From contig DNFL01000110.1 of NCBI GenBank assembly GCA_003486945.1, positions 1 to 26,311 on the forward strand: a DNA stretch of 26,311 nucleotides. Direction: 5' to 3'. This DNA comes from Hyphomonas sp. (GTDB lineage: Bacteria; Pseudomonadota; Alphaproteobacteria; Caulobacterales; Hyphomonadaceae). The position numbers and the translations under genes are program-made. Of the stretch, positions 6,461-14,072 are shown piece by piece. Every line of letters begins with the position of its first letter. Position 1 is the first letter of the stretch. Below the pieces are notes generated by a model. The model did no database searches, had not been told where the DNA came from, and saw only the letters and a list, made by a program, of their open reading frames with translations.

Positions 6461-8335
6461 CTAGCCTACCGCTGCCTCATACGCCTCAAGCGCCGCGATC
6501 CATTCGCGTTCCGCTTTCGCCGCCGCCGCTTCCAGCCTTCCGCGCTCCACAGAGAGTTCCGTGATCTTTCCCGCCGCGAGACCCGTTTTCGCCAGCTCCG
6601 CATCGATCGCCTTGATCCGCGCGTTCGCCTTTTCGAAAGCCTTTTCCGCCGTCTCCGCCTGCTTTTTCAGCGGCGCCGCCGCCTCTCGCGCCTGCGAAGA
6701 TTTGCGGCGCTGCTCGGCCGGATCAGACGAGGCCGCTTTCGAAGCCGAAGCCTTCTCGCGGTCCGAACTCATCACCAGCGCGCGGTAATCCGCCAGATCG
6801 CCCGCATAAGGAGCAACCTTGCCGTCCTTCACCAGCCAGAGCTGATCTGCCGTTGCTTCCGCCAGATAGACATCGTGCGTAATCAGCAGAACAGCGCCGG
6901 CAAAATCGTTCAGCGCGTAGATCAGTGCCTCGCGGCTGTCGATATCAAGGTGCGAAGTCGGCTCATCGAGGATCAGGATCTGCGGCTTCTGCAAGGCAAT
7001 CAGCCCAAGGATCAATCGCACTTTTTCGCCGCCCGAAAGTTTCTCTACCTTCGTCTCGACCTTCTCATGGCTGAAGCCAAGCTGCGCCGCAACCGATCGC
7101 TGCTTTGCCACCGGCGTATTCTCCGGCAGCGCGCGCATCACATGCTCAAGCACCGTATCGCCCAGCGTCAACTCATCGAGCTGGTCCTGCGAGAAATATC
7201 CGATCTCCACCTTCTTCGGCATCTTGCGAACGCCCGCAAGCAGCGGCAGCCGCTCGGCAATCGACTTCACCAGCGTTGTCTTGCCCTGCCCGTTGGTGCC
7301 GATGATCGCCACGCGGTCATCGGGGTCGATGCGCAATTTCACGCCTTTCAGAATGACAGCCTGCGGGCCATATCCGAGGTTCGCATCCTCGATCTCCAGC
7401 AGCGGCGGCGCGAGTTTCGCGTCCGAGGCGGGGAAGTTGAACGGCATCGTCCGCTCCGAAAGCGGAATAGAAATCTCCTGCATCTTCTCGAGCATCTTGA
7501 TCCGGCTCTGCGCCTGCCGGGCCTTCGAAGCCTTGGCCCGGAACCGGTCGACGAAGGATTGCAAGTGCGCGCGGTCCTTGTCCTGCTTCGCCTTCTGGCT
7601 TTCCAGCTGCGCCAGTTTCGCCGCGCGCAGTCTCAGCCAGTCATCATATCCGCCCGGCGTCACGCTCAGTTTCCGATGTTCCAGCGCCATCGTGTGCGTC
7701 ACAGACCGGTTCAGCATTTCGCGGTCGTGAGACACGATCAGAACTGTGTTCGGATAGCGCGCGAGATAACCTTCCAGCCAGGCCGCACCTTCAAGGTCGA
7801 GATAGTTCGTCGGCTCGTCGAGCAGCAAAAGGTCCGGCTGCGCAAACAGCGCGCCTGCAATCGCCGCGCGCATCCGCCAGCCGCCGGAAAATTCCCGTGT
7901 CGCGCGCGAAAGGTCCGCATGCTGAAAACCGAGACCCATCAGGATCTCCGCCGCCCGCGCTTCCGCAGACCAGGCGTCGATGTCCAGGAGGCGTGCATGG
8001 ATATCCCCGATCCGGTCCGGGTCCGTCGCCGTCTCCGCTTCGGTCATCAGCGCATGGCGCTCCGCATCAGCCTGCAGCACGACCTCGAGGATCGTCTCAT
8101 CGCCGGGCGCAACTTCCTGCGCCACCCAGCCGAGCCGCGCGCCGTTCTGGAGCCGGATCGCGCTGTCTTTCGCCGGCGAGGCAATCTCTTCCCGGATCAG
8201 GCGCAGAAGGGTGGACTTGCCCGTGCCATTGCGCCCGATCAGGCCGACCTTCCAGCCAGCCGAAATCCGCGCCGTCGCGCCTTCGAACAAGGGGCGGGCT
8301 TCCACACGATAATCGAGGTTTCTGATCTCCAGCAT
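6461..8335 (-). CDS. ABC-F family ATP-binding protein (Uup/YheS-like)
   Basis: A 624-residue protein with two ABC ATPase domains and no membrane segments. Domain 1 has Walker A GRNGTGKS (34-41), signature FSGGW (149-153) and LLLLDEPTNYLD. Domain 2 has Walker A GTNGQGKT (346-353), signature LSGGEK and LILDEPTSHLD. Between them lies the charged linker helix pair (about 235-290), and the C-terminal ~100 residues form an Ala/Lys/Glu-rich coiled coil. ABC-F proteins bind the ribosome near the E site and act on translation or ribosome assembly. The subfamily is not clear; the coiled-coil tail favours Uup or YheS over EttA. It follows the 370-residue gene by 44 bases on the same strand. The start at 8335 matches the family N-terminus MLEIRNLDYRVEARPLFEG. 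Confidence 0.92.
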   Translation of the reverse strand: MLEIRNLDYRVEARPLFEGATARISAGWKVGLIGRNGTGKSTLLRLIREEIASPAKDSAIRLQNGARLGWVAQEVAPGDETILEVVLQADAERHALMTEAETATDPDRIGDIHARLLDIDAWSAEARAAEILMGLGFQHADLSRATREFSGGWRMRAAIAGALFAQPDLLLLDEPTNYLDLEGAAWLEGYLARYPNTVLIVSHDREMLNRSVTHTMALEHRKLSVTPGGYDDWLRLRAAKLAQLESQKAKQDKDRAHLQSFVDRFRAKASKARQAQSRIKMLEKMQEISIPLSERTMPFNFPASDAKLAPPLLEIEDANLGYGPQAVILKGVKLRIDPDDRVAIIGTNGQGKTTLVKSIAERLPLLAGVRKMPKKVEIGYFSQDQLDELTLGDTVLEHVMRALPENTPVAKQRSVAAQLGFSHEKVETKVEKLSGGEKVRLILGLIALQKPQILILDEPTSHLDIDSREALIYALNDFAGAVLLITHDVYLAEATADQLWLVKDGKVAPYAGDLADYRALVMSSDREKASASKAASSDPAEQRRKSSQAREAAAPLKKQAETAEKAFEKANARIKAIDAELAKTGLAAGKITELSVERGRLEAAAAKAEREWIAALEAYEAAVG

Positions 8336-8379
8336 GGCGCGCCTTTAGCCGCCTTGCCGGGAAAAATCACGCCCTGATT

Positions 8380-9492
8380 TCAGCCGGCGCCGTCAAGCAT
8401 GTCCTTGAAACCGCTCGGAGCGTGCTTGCCGATGAAAAGTTGCTCATATGCCCCAATTCCGACCGATCCGGCGCCGTCCGGGCCTTTGTGGGTCGCGCGT
8501 ACGATTTCCTGGATGTGCAGGTTTTCCGGATGCTGCCAGGGCGTGGTTTTCGTGTCATAGTCTTCCCGGGCCGTCACCAGCTGGTCGCCGTGGTAAACGC
8601 CGTGACGGAACTTAGGGTGGCCATAGCCGATGCCTTTCATCAGGAAGGTGCCGAGCGGCTCGAAATCGACCGTATGCGGACGGCCGGACGGGTCTTTCAC
8701 CGACAGCGTCGCTGTCTCCATCCGCCGCGTGCCCTTGGCATAGCGGATGTCCATGTTCGCTTCGCCGAGATGGATGCCGGCTCCTTGCGGCGCGCCGTCC
8801 GGGCTCAGCGAGGCCCGCGTGTTCCAGGCTTCGCCCTTTTCGTCTTCGTTGATGTGATAGAACAGCGACAGGTTCGGGAAGTTCGTCGGCGCCCAAATCC
8901 AGTAGAATTGTGGCGGCACCGGCGGGATCGACGGCTGCGGATCCGGCGCCCCGATCGGGCGCACGCCCCAGCTGCGGTCGCGCGTTCCGGTCCAGCTTGC
9001 CGGGTCGATCTTGATCTCCTGGCCGTCGATGCGCAGCTTGCCGCTCCAGCGGCCATTCTGGGTCATCCGTGTAAGGTCCATCATCATCCGCGGCCCGATG
9101 CGGCGCGTGAAGCGCGGCTCCTCGATCGGGAACGCACGGCCGGTGAACTCCGCATCGAGCGCGATGCCGTCTGTCTCTTCCAGCTTCAGACGGATTTTCT
9201 TCAGCGGCTCGATCACGCTGACCGAGAGCCCGCCGACAAACGTATCCATCCGCTCCATGTTCAGCGGGCGCGAGAAAAACACCGAGCTCTGCTTGCCGCC
9301 GCGCCAGACGGAGACGGCGCCGTCGATGATGTTGAGGTGCGGGTACACGCCCATCGCGGCGGCAAAGAAGGTCGTGCCATCATTGCTGTAGCCGTTGAAG
9401 AAGAAACGGTCATAAAAGTTCCGGTCAGATCCCGAAAAGGCAATCGGCTCCGGCGTCTGGTGGATCGGGTATTCGTCTCCGGCAGTCAGCAT
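8380..9492 (-). CDS. Uncharacterised protein, beta-rich hydroxyneurosporene-synthase/AttH-like look
   Basis: A 370-residue protein with no signal peptide or membrane segment. It is rich in beta-strand-like and aromatic sequence and has a striking central motif, GTRDRSWGVRPIG (169-181), followed by Pro-rich PPVPPQFYWIWAPTNFP. A motif of this kind (RDRSWG) recalls the two-barrel lipocalin-like families that include carotenoid hydratase CrtC and AttH, and also DUF7064/7065-type proteins of sphingomonads and relatives that occur near lipid or steroid degradation genes. That resemblance is from memory and moderate; enzyme activity is not established. GAGGAAGGAA lies ahead of the ATG at 9492. Downstream of it is the ABC-F gene; divergently upstream is a hotdog thioesterase, which would fit acyl-lipid handling. 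Confidence 0.75.
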   Translation of the reverse strand: MLTAGDEYPIHQTPEPIAFSGSDRNFYDRFFFNGYSNDGTTFFAAAMGVYPHLNIIDGAVSVWRGGKQSSVFFSRPLNMERMDTFVGGLSVSVIEPLKKIRLKLEETDGIALDAEFTGRAFPIEEPRFTRRIGPRMMMDLTRMTQNGRWSGKLRIDGQEIKIDPASWTGTRDRSWGVRPIGAPDPQPSIPPVPPQFYWIWAPTNFPNLSLFYHINEDEKGEAWNTRASLSPDGAPQGAGIHLGEANMDIRYAKGTRRMETATLSVKDPSGRPHTVDFEPLGTFLMKGIGYGHPKFRHGVYHGDQLVTAREDYDTKTTPWQHPENLHIQEIVRATHKGPDGAGSVGIGAYEQLFIGKHAPSGFKDMLDGAG

Positions 9493-9596
9493 GGCGCGTT
9501 TCCTTCCTCTGGGTGACCTCTTGGCGGCAGGGTCGTGGCCGCTAGGGTGACGCCGGGGCGAGAGACAATCAAGCCGTTCCGCCGCGAGAGGGAGAG

Positions 9597-10013
9597 ATGA
9601 CGAAGTTTACCGCCGACGAGGCCAACGCATTTCTCGCGAGCGCCTTTCCGGGCCGCGGCCACCAGAACCGCGTGCTGATCATGGAGCCCGGCCGCGCGGT
9701 CATCCGCCTCGAAGCGGACGAGACACACCTTCGCCCCGGAAACTACATCTCCGGCCCGACGCAGATGAGCCTCGCGGACACAGCCGCGTATATGGCGATC
9801 ATGACGATGACGGGCCTCGAACCGATGACCGTTACCAGCAACCTCAACATCAATTTCCTGCGCCCCTGCATCGGAAACGTGGTGATCGCCGAAGGTGTGA
9901 TCCTGAAGATCGGTCAGGCGCTTGCGGTAATCGAGGTGGACATCCGCATCGAAGGCGCGGAGAAACCGGCAAGCCATGCCATCGTCACCTACGCCTTGCC
10001 GAGGAAAGACTGA
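9597..10013 (+). CDS. PaaI-family hotdog-fold acyl-CoA thioesterase
   Basis: A 138-residue protein with the single hotdog fold of the PaaI/YbgC group. A lead strand and loop HLRPGNYISGPTQMSLADTAAY (about 44-65) holds the central helix with the candidate catalytic D61. It is followed by VTSNLNINFLRPCIGNVVIAEG, the usual strand pair. These enzymes hydrolyse acyl- or aryl-CoA thioesters as tetramers in the cytoplasm. The common HGG before the helix reads ISG here, so a canonical His is missing, as in a subset of the family. The start has GAGAGGGAGAG directly upstream. The DUF423 gene starts 6 bases after its stop, so the two are probably cotranscribed. Confidence 0.88.
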   Translation: MTKFTADEANAFLASAFPGRGHQNRVLIMEPGRAVIRLEADETHLRPGNYISGPTQMSLADTAAYMAIMTMTGLEPMTVTSNLNINFLRPCIGNVVIAEGVILKIGQALAVIEVDIRIEGAEKPASHAIVTYALPRKD

Positions 10014-10019
10014 CTTTCG

Positions 10020-10373
10020 ATGCTGATCCGCCTCGCTGCCCTGTTCGGTTTCCTCTCGGTCGCACTCGGCGCGTTTGGCGCGCATGCGCTCGAAGGAACG
10101 CTGACGACTGAAGGACAGGACTGGTGGCACACGGCCACGCTCTATGCCCTGCCCCATGCGGCGGCTGCACTCGCTGCCGGCCTCAGCGGCAGAGGCGGCA
10201 ACATCGTGCGCGGCGGATGGCTTCTACTCGTCGGTGCACTGATCTTTTCCGCGACGCTCTATGCGATGGCCCTCGGTGCGCCGAGGTGGCTCGGCGCGGT
10301 CACGCCCATCGGTGGTATAGGAATGTTGGTAGGCTGGGCGCTGATTGCGCTTGGCGCGGCTAAGAACCCGTAG
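10020..10373 (+). CDS. DUF423 family small membrane protein (YgdD-like)
   Basis: A 117-residue integral membrane protein with four hydrophobic segments (about 2-22, 37-57, 66-86 and 92-112). It carries the family signature LSVALGAFGAHAL near the N-terminus and GWLLLVGALIFSATLYAMAL later. The family (E. coli YgdD) is widespread and of unknown function. It follows the thioesterase gene by 6 bases and overlaps the stop of the convergent lipoprotein gene by 14 bases, so the region is compact and the annotation of both ends is well constrained. Confidence 0.9.
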   Translation: MLIRLAALFGFLSVALGAFGAHALEGTLTTEGQDWWHTATLYALPHAAAALAAGLSGRGGNIVRGGWLLLVGALIFSATLYAMALGAPRWLGAVTPIGGIGMLVGWALIALGAAKNP

Positions 10374-10974
10374 CGTCTTCGCCGACGTATTTCTCCGCCA
10401 GCCGGTCAGCCGTGCGGCGGGCATCGTCAATCATCACGGCAAAATCTTCGACCTGCCGGGCAATCGGCTGGACATCCATGTCAGAGCGCACGGAGACAAG
10501 ATCGATCGCTTCCTGGAAGCCGCGATGTGCCATCTGCGCGCGCACCAGCGCCCGCTCGAAGCTCATCACGTCGCCGCGGTTGGAAGCGTTCTTGTCGCGG
10601 CTGCGCAGCACGGCTTCAGCCTCTGCGGTGACCTTGATCAGCCCTTTGCTTGCCGCCGTGCTGTCGGCTGAAATCCGCGCCAGAACCAGAGCCGGCGCTT
10701 TCGTTTTCGCCCCGATTCGCGCGGCGTAGAATCCAACCCCGCCGGACGTGTCCGGGCGCCCGTGAATCAGCGTATCGGCAAGGCCTGCAATACCGCCGGT
10801 CTCTTCGACCCAGCCTTCGGCGACAACTTCGTCACAATACGCGTTGGAGGCGAGTCGCAGGTCCGACTGGCTGCGGGTCAGCGATGTCTCCACGGTGGCC
10901 TCGCCGGGCACAACCGAAACGGTTGCGCATCCTGCAAGAAACCCTAGGGATACACCTATCATTAAGCTACGCAT
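10360..10974 (-). CDS. Putative lipoprotein of unknown function
   Basis: A 204-residue protein. It has a clear lipoprotein signal MRSLMIGVSLGFLAGCATVS with lipidated C16. The mature part is about 190 residues, mostly helical, with acidic and basic stretches (SNAYCDEVVAEGWVEETGG; DKNASNRGDVMSFERALVRAQ) and no domain that I recognise. The second residue after the Cys is Thr, not Asp, so outer-membrane sorting is likely by the E. coli rule. I took the ATG at 10974 because it begins the signal peptide; the frame can be read to 11007 but the extra 11 residues add nothing. It is divergent from pip with 111 bases between starts and convergent with DUF423. Confidence 0.72.
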   Translation of the reverse strand: MRSLMIGVSLGFLAGCATVSVVPGEATVETSLTRSQSDLRLASNAYCDEVVAEGWVEETGGIAGLADTLIHGRPDTSGGVGFYAARIGAKTKAPALVLARISADSTAASKGLIKVTAEAEAVLRSRDKNASNRGDVMSFERALVRAQMAHRGFQEAIDLVSVRSDMDVQPIARQVEDFAVMIDDARRTADRLAEKYVGEDATGS

Positions 10975-11085
10975 CAGTACGCCACCCGCCAGCAGCCATG
11001 GCCCCAACCAGAATGAACCGTATGGGCGTGGAAAACATAAGTCCAGTCATAGGCTGGAAGCTAGCTGAATAGAAGTGAAGAGCGC

Positions 11086-12075
11086 ATGAACAGACGCCAG
11101 ACCCGCCGGATTCTCTACCATCGCCACGAGCCCTATGCCTCGGGGCGGCTGCGGGTCTCGCCGGTGCATGAAATTTACTGGGAAGAATCAGGGAATCCGA
11201 AAGGAATTCCGGTGGTTGCCCTTCATGGCGGCCCCGGTGGCGGCTCCAGTCCCGAAATGCGCCGCTTCTTCGATCCGGAACGCTACCGCATCTTCCTGTT
11301 CGACCAGCGCGGCTGCGGCCGCTCGACGCCGCATTCGGAGCTCGAAGGCAACACGACCTGGGACCTTGTCGAGGACATGGAAGCCTTGCGCAAGCATGCG
11401 GGCGTTCAGAGCTGGCTGGTCTTCGGCGGATCATGGGGATCGACCCTCGCGCTCGCCTATGCGGTGACCCATACAAGCCGCGTTCTCGGCCTTGTGCTGC
11501 GCGGGATTTTCCTCGTCTCGAAATCGGAGATCCAGTGGTTCTACCAGGAAGGCGCGAGCCGCCTTTTCCCCGATGCGTTCGACCGCTATGTCGCCCCGAT
11601 TCCCGAAGCCGAGCGCAGCGATCTCGTCACCGCTTTCTACAGGCGCCTGACCAGTCCCGATGCGCAAACGCGTATCGAAGCCGCCCGCGCCTGGGCGCGC
11701 TGGGAAGGCCAGACGCTCTCGATCAAGGGTCCGGTCACAACGCCGCCGCGCTTCAACGAGGATGATTTCGTCGACGCCTTCGCACGCATCGAGTGCCATT
11801 ATTTCGTCAACGAAGGCTTCTTCGAAACCGACAACTGGCTGCTCGAACAGGCGAAGCTGAAGCTGCAATCCACGCCCGGCGTGATGGTGCATGGCCGCTA
11901 CGATGTCGTCACTCCGCTCTCCACCGCTTGGGCCCTCGCCAAGGCCTGGCCGAAAGCCGAGCTTCACGTCGTGCCCGACGCCGGCCACTCCTCGATGGAA
12001 CCCGGCATCATCGACCGCCTCGTTCAGGCCACGGACGATTTCGCAGACAAGCTGAGTGTGAAGTCGAAGGTTTAG
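11086..12075 (+). CDS. pip: Prolyl aminopeptidase (alpha/beta hydrolase, S33)
   Basis: A 329-residue cytoplasmic serine peptidase that removes N-terminal proline from peptides. The fold and active site are clear: oxyanion loop HGGPGGG (47-53), DQRGCGRS (73-80), nucleophile elbow GGSWGS (114-119) with Ser116, catalytic Asp273 in HGRYDVVTP and His301 in DAGHSSMEP. Residues 20-30 show the family N-terminal pattern (L-V-H-YWEESG). Length equals the usual about 315-330. The start at 11086 lies after a GAAG-rich stretch (AGTGAAGAG). It is monocistronic as far as can be seen; the downstream gap contains a hairpin (12092-12109). Confidence 0.95.
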   Translation: MNRRQTRRILYHRHEPYASGRLRVSPVHEIYWEESGNPKGIPVVALHGGPGGGSSPEMRRFFDPERYRIFLFDQRGCGRSTPHSELEGNTTWDLVEDMEALRKHAGVQSWLVFGGSWGSTLALAYAVTHTSRVLGLVLRGIFLVSKSEIQWFYQEGASRLFPDAFDRYVAPIPEAERSDLVTAFYRRLTSPDAQTRIEAARAWARWEGQTLSIKGPVTTPPRFNEDDFVDAFARIECHYFVNEGFFETDNWLLEQAKLKLQSTPGVMVHGRYDVVTPLSTAWALAKAWPKAELHVVPDAGHSSMEPGIIDRLVQATDDFADKLSVKSKV

Positions 12076-12091
12076 AACGAGGACTTCTTGG

Positions 12092-12109
12092 TGGGCCATT
12101 TTTGGCCCA
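12092..12109. terminator. Short perfect hairpin after pip (weak terminator or operator)
   Basis: TGGGCCA (12092-12098) and TGGCCCA (12103-12109) form a 7-bp stem with a TTTT loop, 17 bases past the pip stop and 46 bases before the next start. There is no T-run after the stem, so it is a poor intrinsic terminator. It could instead be an operator for the downstream unknown gene. Confidence 0.35.
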
Positions 12110-12154
12110 ATGCGGACATTGAAACTTTGGCGGGCATGAGCGACAACTTCGACC

Positions 12155-12676
12155 ATGACAAACGAATTGCGGCCCATCACTTACACGTATCTTTTCCCGG
12201 TGTCCGACGAAGACGGCAGCACTTCGGAGGCGCGTCGCGGTGATCTTTCGGATTTGCTTCGCGACGCGGACTCGTACTTGTTTTCCGGCAATCCGGTTCC
12301 GCCGCTCTGGATCATGAATGACTTTCTCGCGACCGGCCTCTCTGATCTCGGCATGGGCGGCGGCGCGAGATGGGAGCCGTTTGCGCTAGACGAGAAGGAA
12401 TACGCTGATTTCCTTCGCTATCTCGATACGCCGAACGGTCGGCAGAAATTTTATCGTGAAACTGCCGTCAAAATCGCAACGCCTCCTCCGGACGTGAATA
12501 CGAAGGAGGCTTATTCGGTTTGGAAGATCAGGGACGCGATGGCCGATCCCAAGCACCATTTCAACACCACACGGGTGTGGGCGATGATCGAAGGCGAGAT
12601 AGTGACCATGACGCTAGGCGAGGCCATGCTTTCACGCCGCGATGTGACCTGGCACTACATCCAGAATTCCGACTGA
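12155..12676 (+). CDS. Hypothetical protein
   Basis: A 173-residue soluble protein with no signal peptide or membrane segment and no domain that I recognise. It starts MTNELRPITYTYLFPVSDED and has an acidic, Asp/Ser/Arg-rich N-terminal half, a Gly patch (LGMGGGARW, about 65-73) and aromatic-rich stretches in the second half (SVWKIRDAM, NTTRVWAMIEGEIV). The base composition seems less GC-biased than the neighbouring pip gene, suggesting an accessory gene. The end abuts one copy of a diverged direct repeat (from about 12692). No ribosome binding site is clear. An in-frame upstream extension is not supported. Function cannot be inferred from context. Confidence 0.6.
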   Translation: MTNELRPITYTYLFPVSDEDGSTSEARRGDLSDLLRDADSYLFSGNPVPPLWIMNDFLATGLSDLGMGGGARWEPFALDEKEYADFLRYLDTPNGRQKFYRETAVKIATPPPDVNTKEAYSVWKIRDAMADPKHHFNTTRVWAMIEGEIVTMTLGEAMLSRRDVTWHYIQNSD

Positions 12677-12691
12677 CGCTGTTTCCGAGTT

Positions 12692-12790
12692 CGGCGAACT
12701 CCGGCCTAGCCTCGGCAAGACGGTCGAATGACAGGACTGAGGTGACGCTGCCGGATGCCGAAATTCATCGTCCGAGCCGATCTGGCCCAG
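12692..12790 (+). repeat. Diverged direct repeat, copy A
   Basis: About 99 bases aligning without gaps to copy B at 13844-13942 (offset 1152). The best part is identical for 18 bases (CGAATGACAGGACTGAGG, 12725-12742). The following 40 or so bases are roughly three-quarters identical. The preceding 36 bases match less well but share CTCCGGCC. The two copies flank the 292-residue lipoprotein gene. Confidence 0.55.
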
Positions 12791-12856
12791 TTCGGCCGTT
12801 CGCAATTGGATAGAACTTGGCGTAAGCATTTGAGCAACTTCAGTAGGAGGGGCGTC

Positions 12857-13735
12857 ATGAGATGGCTTGCGCTGATGGCCGTTCTGCTGCTTTCGGGCTG
12901 CGGTGAGGGTTATGTCGCACCAACGGCTGAACTGCGCGTAGAGTTTGAGTCAGAAAGCGAGTTGAACTCTGGTTCGGTTGCAATTCAGGATGAGCTGAGG
13001 CGCTTGGGATTTGAAGTTCGGCCCTCCACCATAAACTGGCTACCTGACGCCCAAAATGCACCGTCGCCAGACACTCGATCACGCGCATCCGACAACATCA
13101 CCTTTTGGCGCCATACATCGGTGCCCGTCGATTCGGACATGCATGGCGACATGAATTCATTCCCCACTTCAAATGGCTCGACTGCAGAAGGAGCAAAAAG
13201 CGCGCAGTTCCCATACGTTCACATCACTCTCAGCGACTTTTGGCCAGGTGGGTTCAGCCCGGAAGGGCTGCGAATCTACAATGAATTTATGGGTTTCCTT
13301 CAGGAAAACGATTATCGCGTCACTGTGATAACTCCTGCGCCTCCAACAAACTACGAAGAGAAAGCCCGCGTTGAGAGGGTCAACTTGGTCGCTGCTGTTG
13401 GATGGTGGATGGTCGTTTGGTCCATCAGCATGGCGGTTTTGGGCGGGCTGGCGATGTGGCTCCTAAGGGCGAACAAAGCCGGGCAAACGGTACGCCGGAT
13501 CGCATTTATCTCTGTTGGGGTTTTTCTGGTAACCCCGTTTCCCGTGTCTTCGGCTTTTGTGACGGTCTTTCTCCCGAACGCCCTAGTGTTGATGTTTGGA
13601 CCCACTTTCTACGCCGACCTTTGGATCGAGGCCGACAATATGATTGTCTATCCTTTGATGGCTTCCACGTGTCTCAGTATCGTAGCGGCAGTTCTTTTTG
13701 TTCGGGAACGGCGAACTTCACCCGTTGATCGCTGA
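12857..13735 (+). CDS. Lipoprotein-like protein with three C-terminal membrane helices, unknown function
   Basis: A 292-residue protein. The N-terminus is a lipoprotein signal (MRWLALMAVLLLSGCGEGY, lipobox LSGC, Cys15). A periplasm-like domain of about 160 residues follows, with a long Ser/Thr/Asn-rich stretch (about 60-115). Then come three hydrophobic helices (about 180-203, 215-240, 262-282). Positive loops RANKAGQTVRR and RERRTSPVDR follow TM1 and TM3, so both ends of the C-terminal part would be cytoplasmic and the domain before TM1 periplasmic, consistent with lipidation. AGGAGGGG (12845-12852) sits 4 bases before ATG 12857, which decides the start over the in-frame ATG at 12755. I do not recognise the family; GC content looks lower than in the flanks. 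Confidence 0.68.
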   Translation: MRWLALMAVLLLSGCGEGYVAPTAELRVEFESESELNSGSVAIQDELRRLGFEVRPSTINWLPDAQNAPSPDTRSRASDNITFWRHTSVPVDSDMHGDMNSFPTSNGSTAEGAKSAQFPYVHITLSDFWPGGFSPEGLRIYNEFMGFLQENDYRVTVITPAPPTNYEEKARVERVNLVAAVGWWMVVWSISMAVLGGLAMWLLRANKAGQTVRRIAFISVGVFLVTPFPVSSAFVTVFLPNALVLMFGPTFYADLWIEADNMIVYPLMASTCLSIVAAVLFVRERRTSPVDR

Positions 13736-14072
13736 CTTCGGTGATTTCATCCGGGCTTCAGCTTCTCATACCGCGACGCTTAGTTCGAGAAGTTGCCGGC
13801 CATCGCAGATCTTGCCCGTCAACGAGCGCTAGATGACTGCTTCCGGCGATCTCCGGCCCGGCGCTTGTGGGGCGCCCGAATGACAGGACTGAGGCGACCC
13901 TGCCGGACGTCGAACCTGATGACCGAAGCCGATTTGACCATTTCCTGCCTATTGGCTTCCCTGGACAAGCAGCTGGCAGCGAGAGTCGCATTCGTAAAGA
14001 ACGCCGCTCCCGTGGTGTTGCACCGTCGCTGTCAATACAGGAAGTTCGGCCTATGGCGGGAGGTCCGCTCAG
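13736..14072. other. 337-base gap holding repeat copy B; no confident gene
   Basis: The gap between the lipoprotein stop and the convergent 246-residue gene. It contains repeat copy B (13844-13942). Short frames on the plus strand (for example one giving NDRTEATLPDVE) parallel a frame through copy A (NDRTEVTLPDAE), but no start, length or ribosome binding site supports a gene. It may be decayed or non-coding repetitive DNA. Confidence 0.5.
13844..13942 (+). repeat. Diverged direct repeat, copy B
   Basis: Partner of copy A at 12692-12790; same orientation, offset 1152, ungapped. The 18-base identical core lies at 13877-13894. The pair brackets the lipoprotein gene at 12857-13735. No transposase or target-site duplication is visible. 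Confidence 0.55.

Noticed and set aside
6377..8377. 666-codon open frame on the plus strand
   Set aside because: It is antisense to the ABC-F gene. Its Arg/Leu/His-rich composition is a GC-frame artefact, while the minus strand shows intact Walker, signature and linker motifs.
8422..9516. 364-codon open frame on the plus strand
   Set aside because: Antisense shadow of the 370-residue gene; Arg/Ala/Val-rich, no start signal.
11012..11071. 19-codon mini-frame before pip
   Set aside because: It is a short frame with no ribosome binding site and no sign of attenuation structure; chance occurrence is likely.
12520..12813. Plus-strand frame overlapping the 173-residue gene and repeat copy A
   Set aside because: It lies mostly in another frame of the 173-residue gene; only the repeat portion parallels a frame in copy B, which is better explained by the shared repeat.
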